Below are positions 49,302 through 58,700 of a DNA stretch of 64,000 nt, piece after piece; positions within the stretch are counted from its first letter, which is position 1, and each line of letters begins with the position of its first letter. Position numbers and translations under genes: made by a program. Source of the DNA: Streptomyces cellostaticus (GTDB lineage: Bacteria > Actinomycetota > Actinomycetes > Streptomycetales > Streptomycetaceae); assembly GCF_001513965.1 (NCBI RefSeq), contig NZ_KQ948015.1:146734-210733 (forward strand), written 5' to 3'. The notes beneath the pieces were generated by a model, which saw only the letters and a list, made by a program, of their open reading frames with translations, made no database searches and was not told the DNA's origin.

Positions 49302-50638
49302 GCCGCCTGTCCCTTCTGCGTGTCGGGGTCGACGGCCCAGAAGGTGCCGCCGGGGAAGGTGTACCGCGCGAGGGACTCCGGGCGCATGGCGGCCGAGAAG
49401 CCGGGCGCGGTGGGGGCCGTGTAGTGGCCGTCGCGGATCACCACGGGGGTGAGGAAGTGCTCGTGGAGGTGGTCGACGTACTCGATGACCCGGTCCTCGG
49501 TGGTCCCGGAGACGGACAGGTAGTCGAACATGGACAGGTGCTGGACGAGTTCGCACAGGCCGACCCCGCCCGCGTGCGGGCAGACGGGGACGCCGAACTT
49601 GGCGGCGAGGAGCAGGACGGCGAGGTTCTCGTTGACTCCGGCGACCCGGGCCGCGTCGATCTGCACGATGTCGAGGGCGCCGGCCTGGAGCAGCTGCTTG
49701 AACATGATGCGGTTGTGCACGTGTTCGCCGGTGGCGACCTTGACCGGAGTCACCGCGCGGCGGATCGCGGCATGCCCGAGGACGTCGTCGGGGCTGGTGG
49801 GCTCCTCGATCCAGTACGGGTCGAATGCGGCGAGGGCCCTGGTCCAGGTGATCGCCTCGTCCACGTTCCAGCGCTGGTTGGCGTCGACGGCGAGGCGGAC
49901 GTCCGGTCCGACGACGGCGCGGGCGACCCGGCAGCGCCGTACGTCGTCCTCCAGGTCGGCGCCCACCTTGAGCTTGATCTGCCGGAAGCCGTCGGCGACG
50001 GCCTGGGCGGCGAGCCGGGTGAGCTTGTCGTCGTCGTAGCCGAGCCAGCCCGGGGAGGTCGTGTAGGCGGGGAAGCCGCGCTCCAGCAGCCGGGCCCTGC
50101 GGTCCGCCGCGCCTTCCCTGCCGCGTCTGAGCAGGTCGAGGGCCTCATCGGGGGTGAGTGCGTCGGTGAGGTAGCGGAAGTCGATCTGGCGGACCAGCCA
50201 CTCCGGTTCGGCGTCGGCGAGCAGCTGCCACAGCGGCTTGCCGGCCCGCCGGGCGGCGAGGTCCCAGACGGCGTTGACGACGGCCCCGATCGCCATGTGC
50301 ATCACGCCCTTCTCGGGACCGAGCCAGCGCAGCTGGCTGTCCGCGATCAGGTCCCCGAAGAGCGAGCCGGGGTCGGCGCAGACCTTCTGCACATCGCGGC
50401 CGAGCACATGGCCCCGCAGCGCGTCGATCGCGGCGACCTGGACGTCGTTGCCCCGCCCGATGGTGAAGGTGAACCCGTGCCCCTCGTGCCCGTCGGCGGC
50501 GTCCGTGCGCAGGACGACGTAGGCCGCCGAGTAGTCGGGGTCCGGGTTCATCGCGTCGGAGCCGTCCAGCTCGCGCGAGGTGGGGAAACGGATGTCGTGG
50601 GTGTCGACCGCGGTGATGCGGGCGGGGGCCTCGGACAC
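49298..50638 (-). CDS. Enolase-superfamily sugar acid dehydratase (L-fuconate dehydratase)
   Basis: This 446-residue enzyme matches L-fuconate dehydratase of the mandelate racemase/enolase superfamily, which removes water from L-fuconate to give 2-keto-3-deoxy-L-fuconate with Mg2+. The N-terminus '[33 protein letters not shown]' is characteristic, and so is '[13 protein letters not shown]' (53-65). Catalytic residues are Lys222/Lys224 in 'IKLKVG', metal ligands Asp252, Glu278 and Glu305, and the base His355 in 'CPHAGG'. GTG at 50638 has AGGAC before it. It is the most specific gene for substrate prediction in this operon. Confidence 0.9.
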   Translation of the reverse strand: MSEAPARITAVDTHDIRFPTSRELDGSDAMNPDPDYSAAYVVLRTDAADGHEGHGFTFTIGRGNDVQVAAIDALRGHVLGRDVQKVCADPGSLFGDLIADSQLRWLGPEKGVMHMAIGAVVNAVWDLAARRAGKPLWQLLADAEPEWLVRQIDFRYLTDALTPDEALDLLRRGREGAADRRARLLERGFPAYTTSPGWLGYDDDKLTRLAAQAVADGFRQIKLKVGADLEDDVRRCRVARAVVGPDVRLAVDANQRWNVDEAITWTRALAAFDPYWIEEPTSPDDVLGHAAIRRAVTPVKVATGEHVHNRIMFKQLLQAGALDIVQIDAARVAGVNENLAVLLLAAKFGVPVCPHAGGVGLCELVQHLSMFDYLSVSGTTEDRVIEYVDHLHEHFLTPVVIRDGHYTAPTAPGFSAAMRPESLARYTFPGGTFWAVDPDTQKGQAA

Positions 50639-50677
50639 TGAAGTCCTTTCGGTCAGGGGACAGTTGGGGGCGAGGGT

Positions 50678-51703
50678 TCAGTCCTGGGCCCGGCCCGTCG
50701 TCACGCGGGCGATCATGAGGGCGACGAGGATGATCCCGCCGTAGATGGCCTGGATCCAGAACGACGGCACCTGCGCGAGGGTCAGCAGGTTCTGTACGAC
50801 ACCCAGCAGGAGGACACCGGTGAGGGCGCCGGCCATGGTGCCCTTGCCGCCGTCCAGGCTGATACCGCCGATCACGGCCGCCGCGAACACGGTGAAGATC
50901 ATGTTGTTGCCCTGGTTGGCGCTGATCGCGCCGACGTACCCGGTCTGCAGGAGCCCGCCGACGGAGGCGAGGCAGCCCGCGACGACGAACACGCCCAGCA
51001 TCACGCGGTCGACCCGGATGCCGGCCGCGCGGGCGGCGTCCGCGTTGCCGCCGATCGCGTACAGGGCGCGGCCGACGCGGTGGTAGCGCAGGACGAGCCC
51101 GGTGACGGTGAAGGCGAGCGCCGCCAGCCACACGGACATCGGGACGCGCAGGAAGGTCGTGGTGGCGAGGGTGAAGAACGCGTCGGGCATCCCGAACAGC
51201 GTCTTGCCCTTGGTGGCGCCGACCAGCAGTCCGCGCAGGATGATCAGCATCGCCAGGGTGACGATGAAGGCGTTGAGCTTGAACTTCACCACGAGGACGC
51301 CGTTGAGGGCACCGATCGCCGCGCCGACGACGAGGATCGCGACCAGGGCGAGCGCGGTGGGCCACTCGGTGCCCCAGCCGGACTGGGCTGCGGGCAGGAC
51401 GAGCAGGGCGCCCACGGCGGGTGCGATGCCGACCACCGATTCGAGCGACAGGTCGAACTTGCCGGTGATCAGGACGAGTGACTCCGCGAGCACCACCATG
51501 GCGAGGGCGGCGGAGGCGCCGAGGATCGAGATGATGTTGCGCTCGGTGAGGAAGGAGTCGTTGACGAACGCGCCCAGCACCATCAGCAGCAACAGGGCCG
51601 GTACCAGGGCGAGTTCGCGGGCCCGGCGGAGCAGGACGGCCTTGGCCGGGCGGGTGCCCTGGACCGGGACGGGTGTGAGCGGCGGGGCCTTGGTGTCAGC
51701 CAT
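50678..51703 (-). CDS. Ribose-type sugar ABC transporter permease
   Basis: This 341-residue protein is a BPD_transp_2 permease (RbsC-like), with about nine or ten TM segments that form the sugar channel. Typical parts are 'NIISILGASAALAMVVLAESLVLITGKFDLS' in parts (near 56-86), 'NAFIVTLAMLIILRGL', 'VGRALYAIGGNADAARAAGI' (the ATPase-coupling loop, near 210-229) and 'NMIFTVFAAAVIGGISLDGGKGT'. The start codon and its Shine-Dalgarno are part of a 19-bp tandem duplication (51698-51735). It lies between the ATPase and the dehydratase genes. Confidence 0.92.
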   Translation of the reverse strand: MADTKAPPLTPVPVQGTRPAKAVLLRRARELALVPALLLLMVLGAFVNDSFLTERNIISILGASAALAMVVLAESLVLITGKFDLSLESVVGIAPAVGALLVLPAAQSGWGTEWPTALALVAILVVGAAIGALNGVLVVKFKLNAFIVTLAMLIILRGLLVGATKGKTLFGMPDAFFTLATTTFLRVPMSVWLAALAFTVTGLVLRYHRVGRALYAIGGNADAARAAGIRVDRVMLGVFVVAGCLASVGGLLQTGYVGAISANQGNNMIFTVFAAAVIGGISLDGGKGTMAGALTGVLLLGVVQNLLTLAQVPSFWIQAIYGGIILVALMIARVTTGRAQD

Positions 51704-51735
51704 GGTCCACTCCTTCAGCCATGGTCCACTCCTTC
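51698..51735. repeat. 19-bp tandem duplication of ribosome-binding site and start codon
   Basis: AGCCATGGTCCACTCCTTC is present twice in tandem (51698-51716 and 51717-51735). Read on the minus strand each copy is GAAGGAGTGGACCATGGCT: Shine-Dalgarno AAGGAG plus ATG. The first copy encodes the last six residues of the ATPase and a decoy ATG that opens an 8-codon frame; the second starts the permease. Confidence 0.95.
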
Positions 51736-53208
51736 GATGGAGGCGATCAGCTCGTGGTCGTGCCAGCCCGCCGGGTGCTCGGCGACGATCCGGCCGTGGA
51801 AGAGGACGAGGACGCGGTCGCAGCGCCGCAGGTCGTCGAGTTCGTCGGAGACGACGAGCACGGCGGTGCCGTCCTCGCGGGCGTTGTCCACGCGGGCCAG
51901 CAGGGACTCCTTGGACTTCACGTCGACGCCCGCGGTGGGGTTGATCAGGACGAGGAGCCGCGGATCGGAGGCCAGGGCGCGGGCCATGACGACCTTCTGC
52001 GCGTTGCCGCCGGAGAGGTCGGAGACGGGCTGGTCGGGGCCCTCGGCGTGGATGTCGAGGCGTGCGATCAGGTCGGCGGCGACGCCGCGTGTGCGCCGGG
52101 TGCCGACGAACCCGTACCGGCCCAGGCGGTTCAGGACGCTCAGGGTGGCGTTGTCGCCGATGCTCATCCCGGTCACCAGGCCCTGTTCGTGCCGGTCCCG
52201 GGGTACGCAGCCGACACCGGCCCTGAGCGCTGCCCGGACGTCCCCGAACGGGAGGTGCCTGCCGTCCAGCCGGGCCGTGCCGCTCGTCGGGGTGTGCAGT
52301 CCGGCGAGGGTCTCGGCGAGCTCGACCTTCCCGCTGGCGCTGGAGCCGGCCAGTCCGACGACCTCGCCGTGGCGGACGGTGAGGTCGATGTCCTGGTACG
52401 ACTGCGACGAGAGCCCGTGCGCTTCGAGGGCGACCGTCGCATCGTCGGCCACCGTCTCCCGCACGGCCGCCGCCCGCTCGGCGACGCTCTCCCCGGCCAT
52501 CGCCTCCACCAGCGCCGCCCGGGGCAGTTCGGCGACGGGGGCGGTGGTGATCCAGCGGGCGTCGCGCAGCACGGTCACCGTCTGGCAGACCTCGTACACC
52601 TCCTGGAGGTGGTGCGAGATGAACAGGAAGGTGACCCCGGAGTCCTGCAGGGCGCGCATCCGGCTGAACAGCCGCTCGATCTCCCGGTTGTCGAGCTGGG
52701 CGGTCGGCTCGTCGAGGACGATGAACCGCGCTCCGAAGCTCAACGCCCGGGCGATCTCCACCATGTGGCGGTCCTCGACCTTGAGGTCGGCGGTGCGCGC
52801 CTCGGGGTCGACGTGCACGTCCCAGGTGGCGAGCAGCTCGGCGGCCTCGCGCCGCAGCCGGCGCCAGCTGATGAAGCCCCGGTGCAGCGGCTGCCGGTTG
52901 ATGAACAGGTTCTCGGCGACCGTCAGCTCCGGTACGACCGTGGGCTTCTGGTACACACAGGCGACCTTGCGGCGCCAGGCGTCCCGGTCGGCGAGCGCGG
53001 GTGCGCTCTCGCCGTCGAAGCGTACGGTGCCCGCGTCCGGGGCCTGGAGTCCGGTGAGGACGGTGACGAGGGTGGACTTGCCCGCGCCGTTGCGGCCGAC
53101 GAGTGCGTGGGACTCGCCGGGCCGCACGGTGAGGCGGCCGTCGGCGAGGGCGACCGTGGGGCCGTAGCGCTTGACGATGCCCTCGGCTTCAACAAGAGGT
53201 GCGCTCAT
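51715..53208 (-). CDS. Ribose-type sugar ABC transporter ATP-binding protein
   Basis: This 497-residue protein is a double ABC ATPase of the RbsA/MglA type that powers the sugar importer. The first domain has Walker A 'GRNGAGKST' at 38-46 and Walker B 'RFIVLDEPTAQLD'; its signature is degenerate ('LKVEDRHMVEIARAL'). The second domain has the family's altered Walker A ('GSSASGKVELAE') and an intact signature 'LSGGNAQKVVMARAL', with 'LLVLINPTAGVDVKSKE' as Walker B, where Asn replaces the usual catalytic Glu. The ATG overlaps the stop of the binding-protein gene. Only one nucleotide site is expected to hydrolyse efficiently, as in relatives. Confidence 0.92.
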   Translation of the reverse strand: MSAPLVEAEGIVKRYGPTVALADGRLTVRPGESHALVGRNGAGKSTLVTVLTGLQAPDAGTVRFDGESAPALADRDAWRRKVACVYQKPTVVPELTVAENLFINRQPLHRGFISWRRLRREAAELLATWDVHVDPEARTADLKVEDRHMVEIARALSFGARFIVLDEPTAQLDNREIERLFSRMRALQDSGVTFLFISHHLQEVYEVCQTVTVLRDARWITTAPVAELPRAALVEAMAGESVAERAAAVRETVADDATVALEAHGLSSQSYQDIDLTVRHGEVVGLAGSSASGKVELAETLAGLHTPTSGTARLDGRHLPFGDVRAALRAGVGCVPRDRHEQGLVTGMSIGDNATLSVLNRLGRYGFVGTRRTRGVAADLIARLDIHAEGPDQPVSDLSGGNAQKVVMARALASDPRLLVLINPTAGVDVKSKESLLARVDNAREDGTAVLVVSDELDDLRRCDRVLVLFHGRIVAEHPAGWHDHELIASIEGVDHG

Positions 53209-54278
53209 TTGACCGTGTTGCCCCAGAGCTTCGCGTCGTCGACGTTCTCCTTGGTGACCAGGGGCGCGGGCAGCTGGTCCTCCAGGATGCCGCTGGGCAG
53301 CTTCACGATGGTCGAGCCGTGGTCGGTCGGACCGGGCCGGAACGTCCTCCCAGCCATCGCCGCCTTGATGTAGTACATGCCGTACTGGGCGTAGGCGTCC
53401 GCGGGCTGGGAGACGGTGGCGTCGATCTGGCCCTTGCGGATGGCGTCGAACTCCTGCGGGATGCCGTCGTTGGAGACGATGGCGATGTGGCCCTTCTGCC
53501 CCGCCGTCTTCAGCATGTTCTTCGACTTCAGGGTCTGCAGCGTCGGCGCAAGATACACACCGCCGGCCTGCAGGTAGATGCCCAAGATGTCGGGGTTGGC
53601 GCCCAGCAGCGTGTCCAGCTTGGCGGCGGCGGTGTCGGACTCCCACTTGGCGGGGATCTCCAGCACCTTGAGCTTCGGGTACTTCTTCTTCACGCAGGCC
53701 CGGAAGGCCTCGGAGCGGTCGCGGCCGTTGACCGAGGCGAGGTCGCCCATGATCTGCACGACCTTGCCGCTGCCGACGTGCTGCCCGAGGTAGTCGCAGG
53801 CCTTCTCGCCGTAAGCGACGTTGTCGGCGCGCACCACCATGGCGACCTTGCCCTTGTCGGGCGCGACGTCCACGGCGACGACCGGTACCCCCTTGCGTTC
53901 GGCCTGGTCGAGCCCGGCCTGGATGGCCGCGCTGTCCAGGGGCGCGACCACCAGTCCCTTCACACCCTGGTTGAGTTCGTTGTTGATGTCGGTGATCTGC
54001 TGCGAGGGATCGCTGTTGGAGTTGACCGTCTTCAGCGTCTCGACACCCTCGGACTTGGCCATCTTGGGCACGTAGTCGTTGTACGACTGCCAGAACGGCG
54101 AGGTCAGCAGGGGCAGGATCACCCCGACCTTGCCGGTACCGCCCCCGCCTCCGGCACTGGAGGCGCCCGTGTCCTTGGTGCTGCCGCACGCGGCGAGCAG
54201 CAGCGACGCACAGGCGGCCAGGGCCGCCGCGCCGGTGATCCGTGACCTGTTCTGCTTCCTCGCTGTTCTGGCGGGCAT
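53205..54278 (-). CDS. Sugar-binding lipoprotein of ribose-type ABC transporter
   Basis: This 357-residue exported lipoprotein is a Peripla_BP_4 (RbsB-like) sugar receptor. The signal peptide ends in 'LLLAAC' with lipidated Cys31. The first lobe begins 'KVGVILPLLTSPFWQSYNDYV' (near 50-70), followed by 'LVVAPLDSAAIQAGLDQAERKGVPVVAVDV' in parts and 'VVQIMGDLASVNGRDRSEAFRACVKKKYP' in parts, typical of the family. AGGAG lies eight bases before the ATG at 54278. It is the first gene of the eight-gene operon, and the divergent FadR-type gene with two operator-like sites lies upstream. Predicted ligand: L-fucose or L-rhamnose. Confidence 0.9.
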   Translation of the reverse strand: MPARTARKQNRSRITGAAALAACASLLLAACGSTKDTGASSAGGGGGTGKVGVILPLLTSPFWQSYNDYVPKMAKSEGVETLKTVNSNSDPSQQITDINNELNQGVKGLVVAPLDSAAIQAGLDQAERKGVPVVAVDVAPDKGKVAMVVRADNVAYGEKACDYLGQHVGSGKVVQIMGDLASVNGRDRSEAFRACVKKKYPKLKVLEIPAKWESDTAAAKLDTLLGANPDILGIYLQAGGVYLAPTLQTLKSKNMLKTAGQKGHIAIVSNDGIPQEFDAIRKGQIDATVSQPADAYAQYGMYYIKAAMAGRTFRPGPTDHGSTIVKLPSGILEDQLPAPLVTKENVDDAKLWGNTVK

Positions 54279-54322
54279 CTCGCGGCTCCTCGTCGAGCGT
54301 GTTCGAGCAGATGCCTGGATAC

Positions 54323-54333
54323 TTATCAGACCA
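54323..54333. promoter_or_regulatory. FadR-type operator 2 (TTATCAGACCA)
   Basis: TTATCAGACCA matches the FadR-subfamily palindrome TGGTCnGACCA at all but two left-half positions. It lies 45 bp before the binding-protein gene start, on the importer side of the divergent promoter region. Confidence 0.5.
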
Positions 54334-54386
54334 CTCGGGCGCGGGAATACCCTCGTGCAGCAGATTTCCGCGCTGCCGACGCATAG

Positions 54387-54397
54387 TGGTCCGACCA
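54387..54397. promoter_or_regulatory. FadR-type operator 1 (TGGTCCGACCA)
   Basis: TGGTCCGACCA is a perfect 5-1-5 palindrome identical to the consensus TGGTCnGACCA of GntR/FadR-subfamily regulators. It is 47 bp before the regulator's own GTG and 64 bp from operator 2, so the regulator could control both itself and the operon. Confidence 0.7.
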
Positions 54398-54443
54398 ATT
54401 CGGCGATTACACTGCGACGCACCCTGGTGACTGGAGGAGTGGC

Positions 54444-55145
54444 GTGGACGAGGCAGCCCCGCAGAAGGGCACGGTGACCCAGCGCGCCATCGAGCGGATC
54501 AAGGCGATGATCGCCGAGGGCCGGCTGGAGCCGGGCCAGCGCCTGCCGACCGAGCGGGATCTCGCGGCCCAGCTGGGCATCTCCCGCAGCTCGATGCGCG
54601 AGGCGATCCGCGCGCTGACGGTCCTGGGTGTCCTGGAGGCTCGGCACGGTTCCGGTATCTACGTCACCGCACTGGAGGCCGGCGACCTGCTGGAGACCTT
54701 CGGGGTGGTGGCCGACCTGTCGCGGGGGCCGCGGCTGGTGGAGCTGCTGGAGGTGCGCCGGATCCTGGAGTCCACGGCGACCGGGCTCGCCGCGGCCCGC
54801 ATCACCGAGGACCAGCTCGCCGAGGTGGAGAAGCACTTGACGGCGATGAACGCCACCGACGATCCCGAGGAGATCCTCGCCCACGACCTGGCCTTCCACC
54901 GCGAAATCGCGGCCGCCGCCGGCAACGACACGATGGCCGCCATCCTGGAGGGCCTGTCCTCCCGCACCTTCCGGGCCCGCGTCTGGCGCGGCTACCAGGA
55001 GGAAGGCGCCTTCGCCCGCACCCGCCGCGAACACGCCGCCATCCACCGCGCCCTGTGCGCCCGCGACCCGGAGGCGGCCCGGGCGGCGGCGGCCGCACAC
55101 GTGGGCGAGGTGGAGGAGTGGCTCAGGGCGCAGCTGGGGCCCTGA
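54444..55145 (+). CDS. FadR/GntR-family regulator (FCD domain) of the deoxysugar operon
   Basis: This 233-residue repressor has a GntR winged helix-turn-helix (about 5-75; 'RLPTERDLAAQLGISRSSMREAIRALTVLGVLEARHGSGIYV' in parts) and an all-helical FCD effector domain (about 85-225; 'LLEVRRILESTATGLAA', 'DPEEILAHDLAFHREIAAAAGN', 'EHAAIHRALCARDPEAARAA'), where Asp and His residues bind a metal and an acid. GTG 54444 follows GGAGGAG. It is divergent from the sugar operon, with two TGGTCnGACCA-type sites between. FCD regulators usually respond to a sugar-acid intermediate, here perhaps 2-keto-3-deoxy-fuconate. Confidence 0.9.
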   Translation: MDEAAPQKGTVTQRAIERIKAMIAEGRLEPGQRLPTERDLAAQLGISRSSMREAIRALTVLGVLEARHGSGIYVTALEAGDLLETFGVVADLSRGPRLVELLEVRRILESTATGLAAARITEDQLAEVEKHLTAMNATDDPEEILAHDLAFHREIAAAAGNDTMAAILEGLSSRTFRARVWRGYQEEGAFARTRREHAAIHRALCARDPEAARAAAAAHVGEVEEWLRAQLGP

Positions 55146-55160
55146 CCAGCTCTCTCGCGG

Positions 55161-55628
55161 TCAGGCTCCGACCGAGGGCAGAGACGGTTCCGGGCGCCCT
55201 CCCTGCGCCTCGGACCAGGCGCGCAGCTCGTTCGCGCCGACCTCCTCGACCACCGCATGCAGCGCCTGCCGGGCCGCTGCGTCACGTGCGCTCTCGGGCA
55301 GGAGCAGGTAGCGGTCGAGTGCCCGGCGCAACGACTCCCGCGCCTGCGCGGCCAGCACCCAGCGCGAGCCGGCACCGTACAGCTGCCGCATGCCGGTGAA
55401 GAAGACGGCGCCGCCCGCGATCAGCGCGGTCAGCCAGGCGGGAGCATGCAGACCGGCGGCCACGACCGTCACCGACGTGGTGAGGAGAGCGCCGAGCTCG
55501 GTGACGTGGTGCAGCCGCCTGGCCCGGTCACAGGCCCTCGCGTAGAACGTCAACTCCCGTCGGGCGAGGGCCAGCAGGGGATCCGGCTCCGCAGCCCAGG
55601 AGTTGTCGGGGACCCTTCTTCGTCTCAT
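55161..55628 (-). CDS. DUF4231 membrane protein
   Basis: This 155-residue protein belongs to the DUF4231 (SLATT-like) family. It has a helical Arg-rich start ('LALARRELTFYARACDRARRLHHVTEL', near 20-46), a hydrophobic hairpin of two TM segments (about 45-85, 'LLTTSVTVVAAGLHAPAWLTALIAGGAVFF'), and a C-terminal amphipathic helix with 'YLLLPESARDAAARQAL'. I chose the ATG at 55628 (MRRRRVPDN). SLATT-domain proteins are found in predicted pore-forming effector systems, but this one is alone, between the regulator and the GH38 gene, and could be a simple membrane protein. Confidence 0.75.
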   Translation of the reverse strand: MRRRRVPDNSWAAEPDPLLALARRELTFYARACDRARRLHHVTELGALLTTSVTVVAAGLHAPAWLTALIAGGAVFFTGMRQLYGAGSRWVLAAQARESLRRALDRYLLLPESARDAAARQALHAVVEEVGANELRAWSEAQGGRPEPSLPSVGA

Positions 55629-55717
55629 CGGCACATCATCGTGGCTGTGCCCGCCCCGGGGAAAGCCCGGACGGTGGACAAGGGCGGCCGCGCCGGGCGC
55701 CCTTGCCCACCGTGGGT

Positions 55718-58700
55718 TCACGCCCTGCGCCACCTCATGGTCATCAGTTCGAACGGGCGCAGCCGTACGGTCACGCGGTCGCCGTCCCGCACCGGCGGCG
55801 CCCCCTCGTCCCACGGCCGCTCCAGCAGGTCCGTCACCGCGACGTCCGCGACGGCGAAGCCCGCCGTGAGGGTCGCCCGAGCCCGGCCTCCGTGCGCCTC
55901 GTGGAAGCGGACCACCACGTCACCGCTGCCGTCGTCGGCCAGCTTCACGGCCGTGACGACGACCGCGTCGTTGTCCACGGTGACCAGCGGGGCGACCTCA
56001 CCGGCACCGGTCGTGAGCCGCTCGGGCAGGTTGATCCGCCAGCCCTCGCGGACCGCGTCGGCGATCCGGGCGCCGGGGATCAGCGCGTGCCGGAAGCGGT
56101 GGACGCCCTGGTCGGTCTCGGGGTCGGGGAAACGCGGGGCACGCAGGAGGGAGACCCGCACCGTGGTGGTCGTACCGCGGTCGCCGTCGGTGCGGACCGT
56201 GCGGGTCACGTCGTGGCCGTACGTCGAGTCGTTGACGACGGCGACGCCCCAGTCCGGTTCCGCCAGGTGCACGAAACGGTGGTTGCAGGCCTCGAACTTG
56301 GCCGCCTCCCAAGAGGTGTTGGTGTGCGTGGGGCGGTGGAAGTGCCCGAACTGGGTCTCCGACGCGTACCGTTCGGCATGCAGGTCGAGCGGGAAGGCCA
56401 GCTTCAGGAACTTCTCCGTCTCGTGCCAGTCGACCTCGGTGTCCAGCACCAGACGCCGCTCCCCCGGCGGCAGCGACAGCACCTGGGTGACGCGGGAGGC
56501 GCCGAAGGACCGTACGATCCGCACCGAGGCGCCGTCCTCACCGGCCGTCACCGAGTCGGCGTCCGTGAGGTCGGTGACCGTGTTCCGGTAGAACTCGTCC
56601 ACGTCCCAGGCGTCCCACATGTTCGGGAAGTCGGGGTGGAGCTGGAGGAGGTTCGCGACGGTGCCGGGGGCGATCGTCTCGCGGTCGGCCTCGATGTCGT
56701 GGGCGGAGACGACCAGGCCCCGGGCGTCGATCCCGATCCGCAGCAGGCCGTTGTCCAGGACGTGTCCGCCGTCCGGGCGCGGCACGAGCGTCGTCGTGCC
56801 CTGCGTCCGCGGCGCTGCCGCCCCTCCTGCCGGAACGCCGGCGCGCGCGTGCGGGGCGGCGTTGAACACGAGGGGCGTCTCCCCCTCGCCCGCGAGGGCG
56901 TGCTGGGCGGCCTCGATGATCCGGTTCAGCTCGACGGCGGTCCGCTCGTACGTCGCCCGTGCCTCCCGGTGCACCCAGGCGATGGACGAGCCGGGCAGGA
57001 TGTCGTGGAACTGGTGCAGCAGGACCGTCTTCCAGATACGGTCCAACTCCTCGTAGGGGTAGGGGAATCCGGTGCGTACGGCTGCGGTGGCCGCCCACAG
57101 CTCCGCCTCGCGCAGGAGGTGTTCGCTGCGGCGGTTGCCCTGCTTGGTCTTCGCCTGGCTGGTGAGGGTGGCGCGGTGCAGTTCGAGGTACAACTCACCT
57201 ACCCAGACGGGCGGTTCGGGGTATTCGGCCTCGGCCTTCTCGAAGAACGCCCGGGGTGTCTCCCAGACGACGGCCGCCGAGCCTTCGAGGTCGCGCAGCC
57301 GGGCCGCCTTGGCGACCATCTCCCGGGTCGTGCCGCCGCCTCCGTCGCCCCAGCCGGTGGGTGCCAGGGAGTGCCGGGCCCTGCCCTTGTCCTTGAAGTT
57401 CCGGGCCGCGTGGGCGATCTCGCTGCCCTTCATCGAGCAGTTGTAGGTGTCGACGGGCGGGAAGTGCGTGAAGATCCGGGTGCCGTCGATGCCCTCCCAC
57501 CGGAAGGTGTGGTGCGGGAACTTGTTCGTCTGCGACCAGGAGATCTTCTGCGTCAGCAGCCACTTGGAGCCGGCCGCCCTGATGATCTGCGGGAGCCCCG
57601 CGGCGAAGCCGAAGGTGTCGGGCAGCCAGGCCTCCTCGTTCTCGATGCCGAACTCGTCGAGGAAGAACCGCTTGCCGTGCACGAACTGGCGGGCCATCGC
57701 CTCCGAGCCGGGCATGTTGGTGTCCGACTCCACCCACATCCCGCCGGCCGGCACGAACCGCCCCTCCGCCACGGCCTTCTTCACCCGCGCCCACACCTCG
57801 GGCCGGTGCTCCTTCACCCACGCCCACTGCTGCGCCTGCGACATGGCGAAGACGAACTCCGGCTCGTCCTCGATGAGCGCGGTCATGTTGGAGGTCGTAC
57901 GGGCCACCTTGCGCACCGTCTCGCGCAGCGGCCACAGCCAGGCGGAGTCGATGTGCGCGTGCCCGACGGCGCTGATCCGGTGCGCGGACGGCACGGCCGG
58001 CGCGGCCAGCACCTCGGTGAGCTGCGCACGGGCCCTGCCCGCCGTGCCGTTGATGTCCTGAAGGTCGACGGCGTCCAGGGCCCGGTCGACCGCGCGCAGG
58101 AGGTCCCAGCGGCGCGCGGAGTCCACGGGCAGCTCGGTCATCAGCTCGCCGAGCACCTCCAGGTCCAGCACCAGCCGCCACACGGTCTCGTCGAAGACGG
58201 CGAGGTCCATCCGGGTGAGCGTGTACTGCGGCTCGTGCCCGGCGGTGTCCTTGTCGCCGAGCCGGGTGGGCCGGAAGGGGTGGTAGTCCAGGATGACCGG
58301 GTTGGAGGCGGCCTCGATGTGCAGACGCACCTCCTCCCCGCCCGCGACGGGCGCGCCGATGCGCACCCACTGGTTGCGCGGGTTGAGGCCCTTCAGCGGG
58401 GTGCCGTCGGGCCGGTAGACCAGGCCCTCGCACTGGAAGCCGGGCATGTTCTCGTCGAAGCCCAGGTCGAGCAGGGCCTCCACGGTCCGGCCCGCCCAGG
58501 CCTCGGGCACGGTCCCGGTCACCCGGAACCAGCTGGTGCCCCACGGAGCACCCCACCGGGCGCCCACCTCGATCGGCGCGGCCTCGGCCGCCAGCCCCTG
58601 GGCGACCGGCACCGGTTCGCCCGGCGCGTGCCACACCGCGACCTGGAGCGGCACGGACTTGGGGTACACGGCGGGACGGATGCGTTCGTCGAGGACGCGC

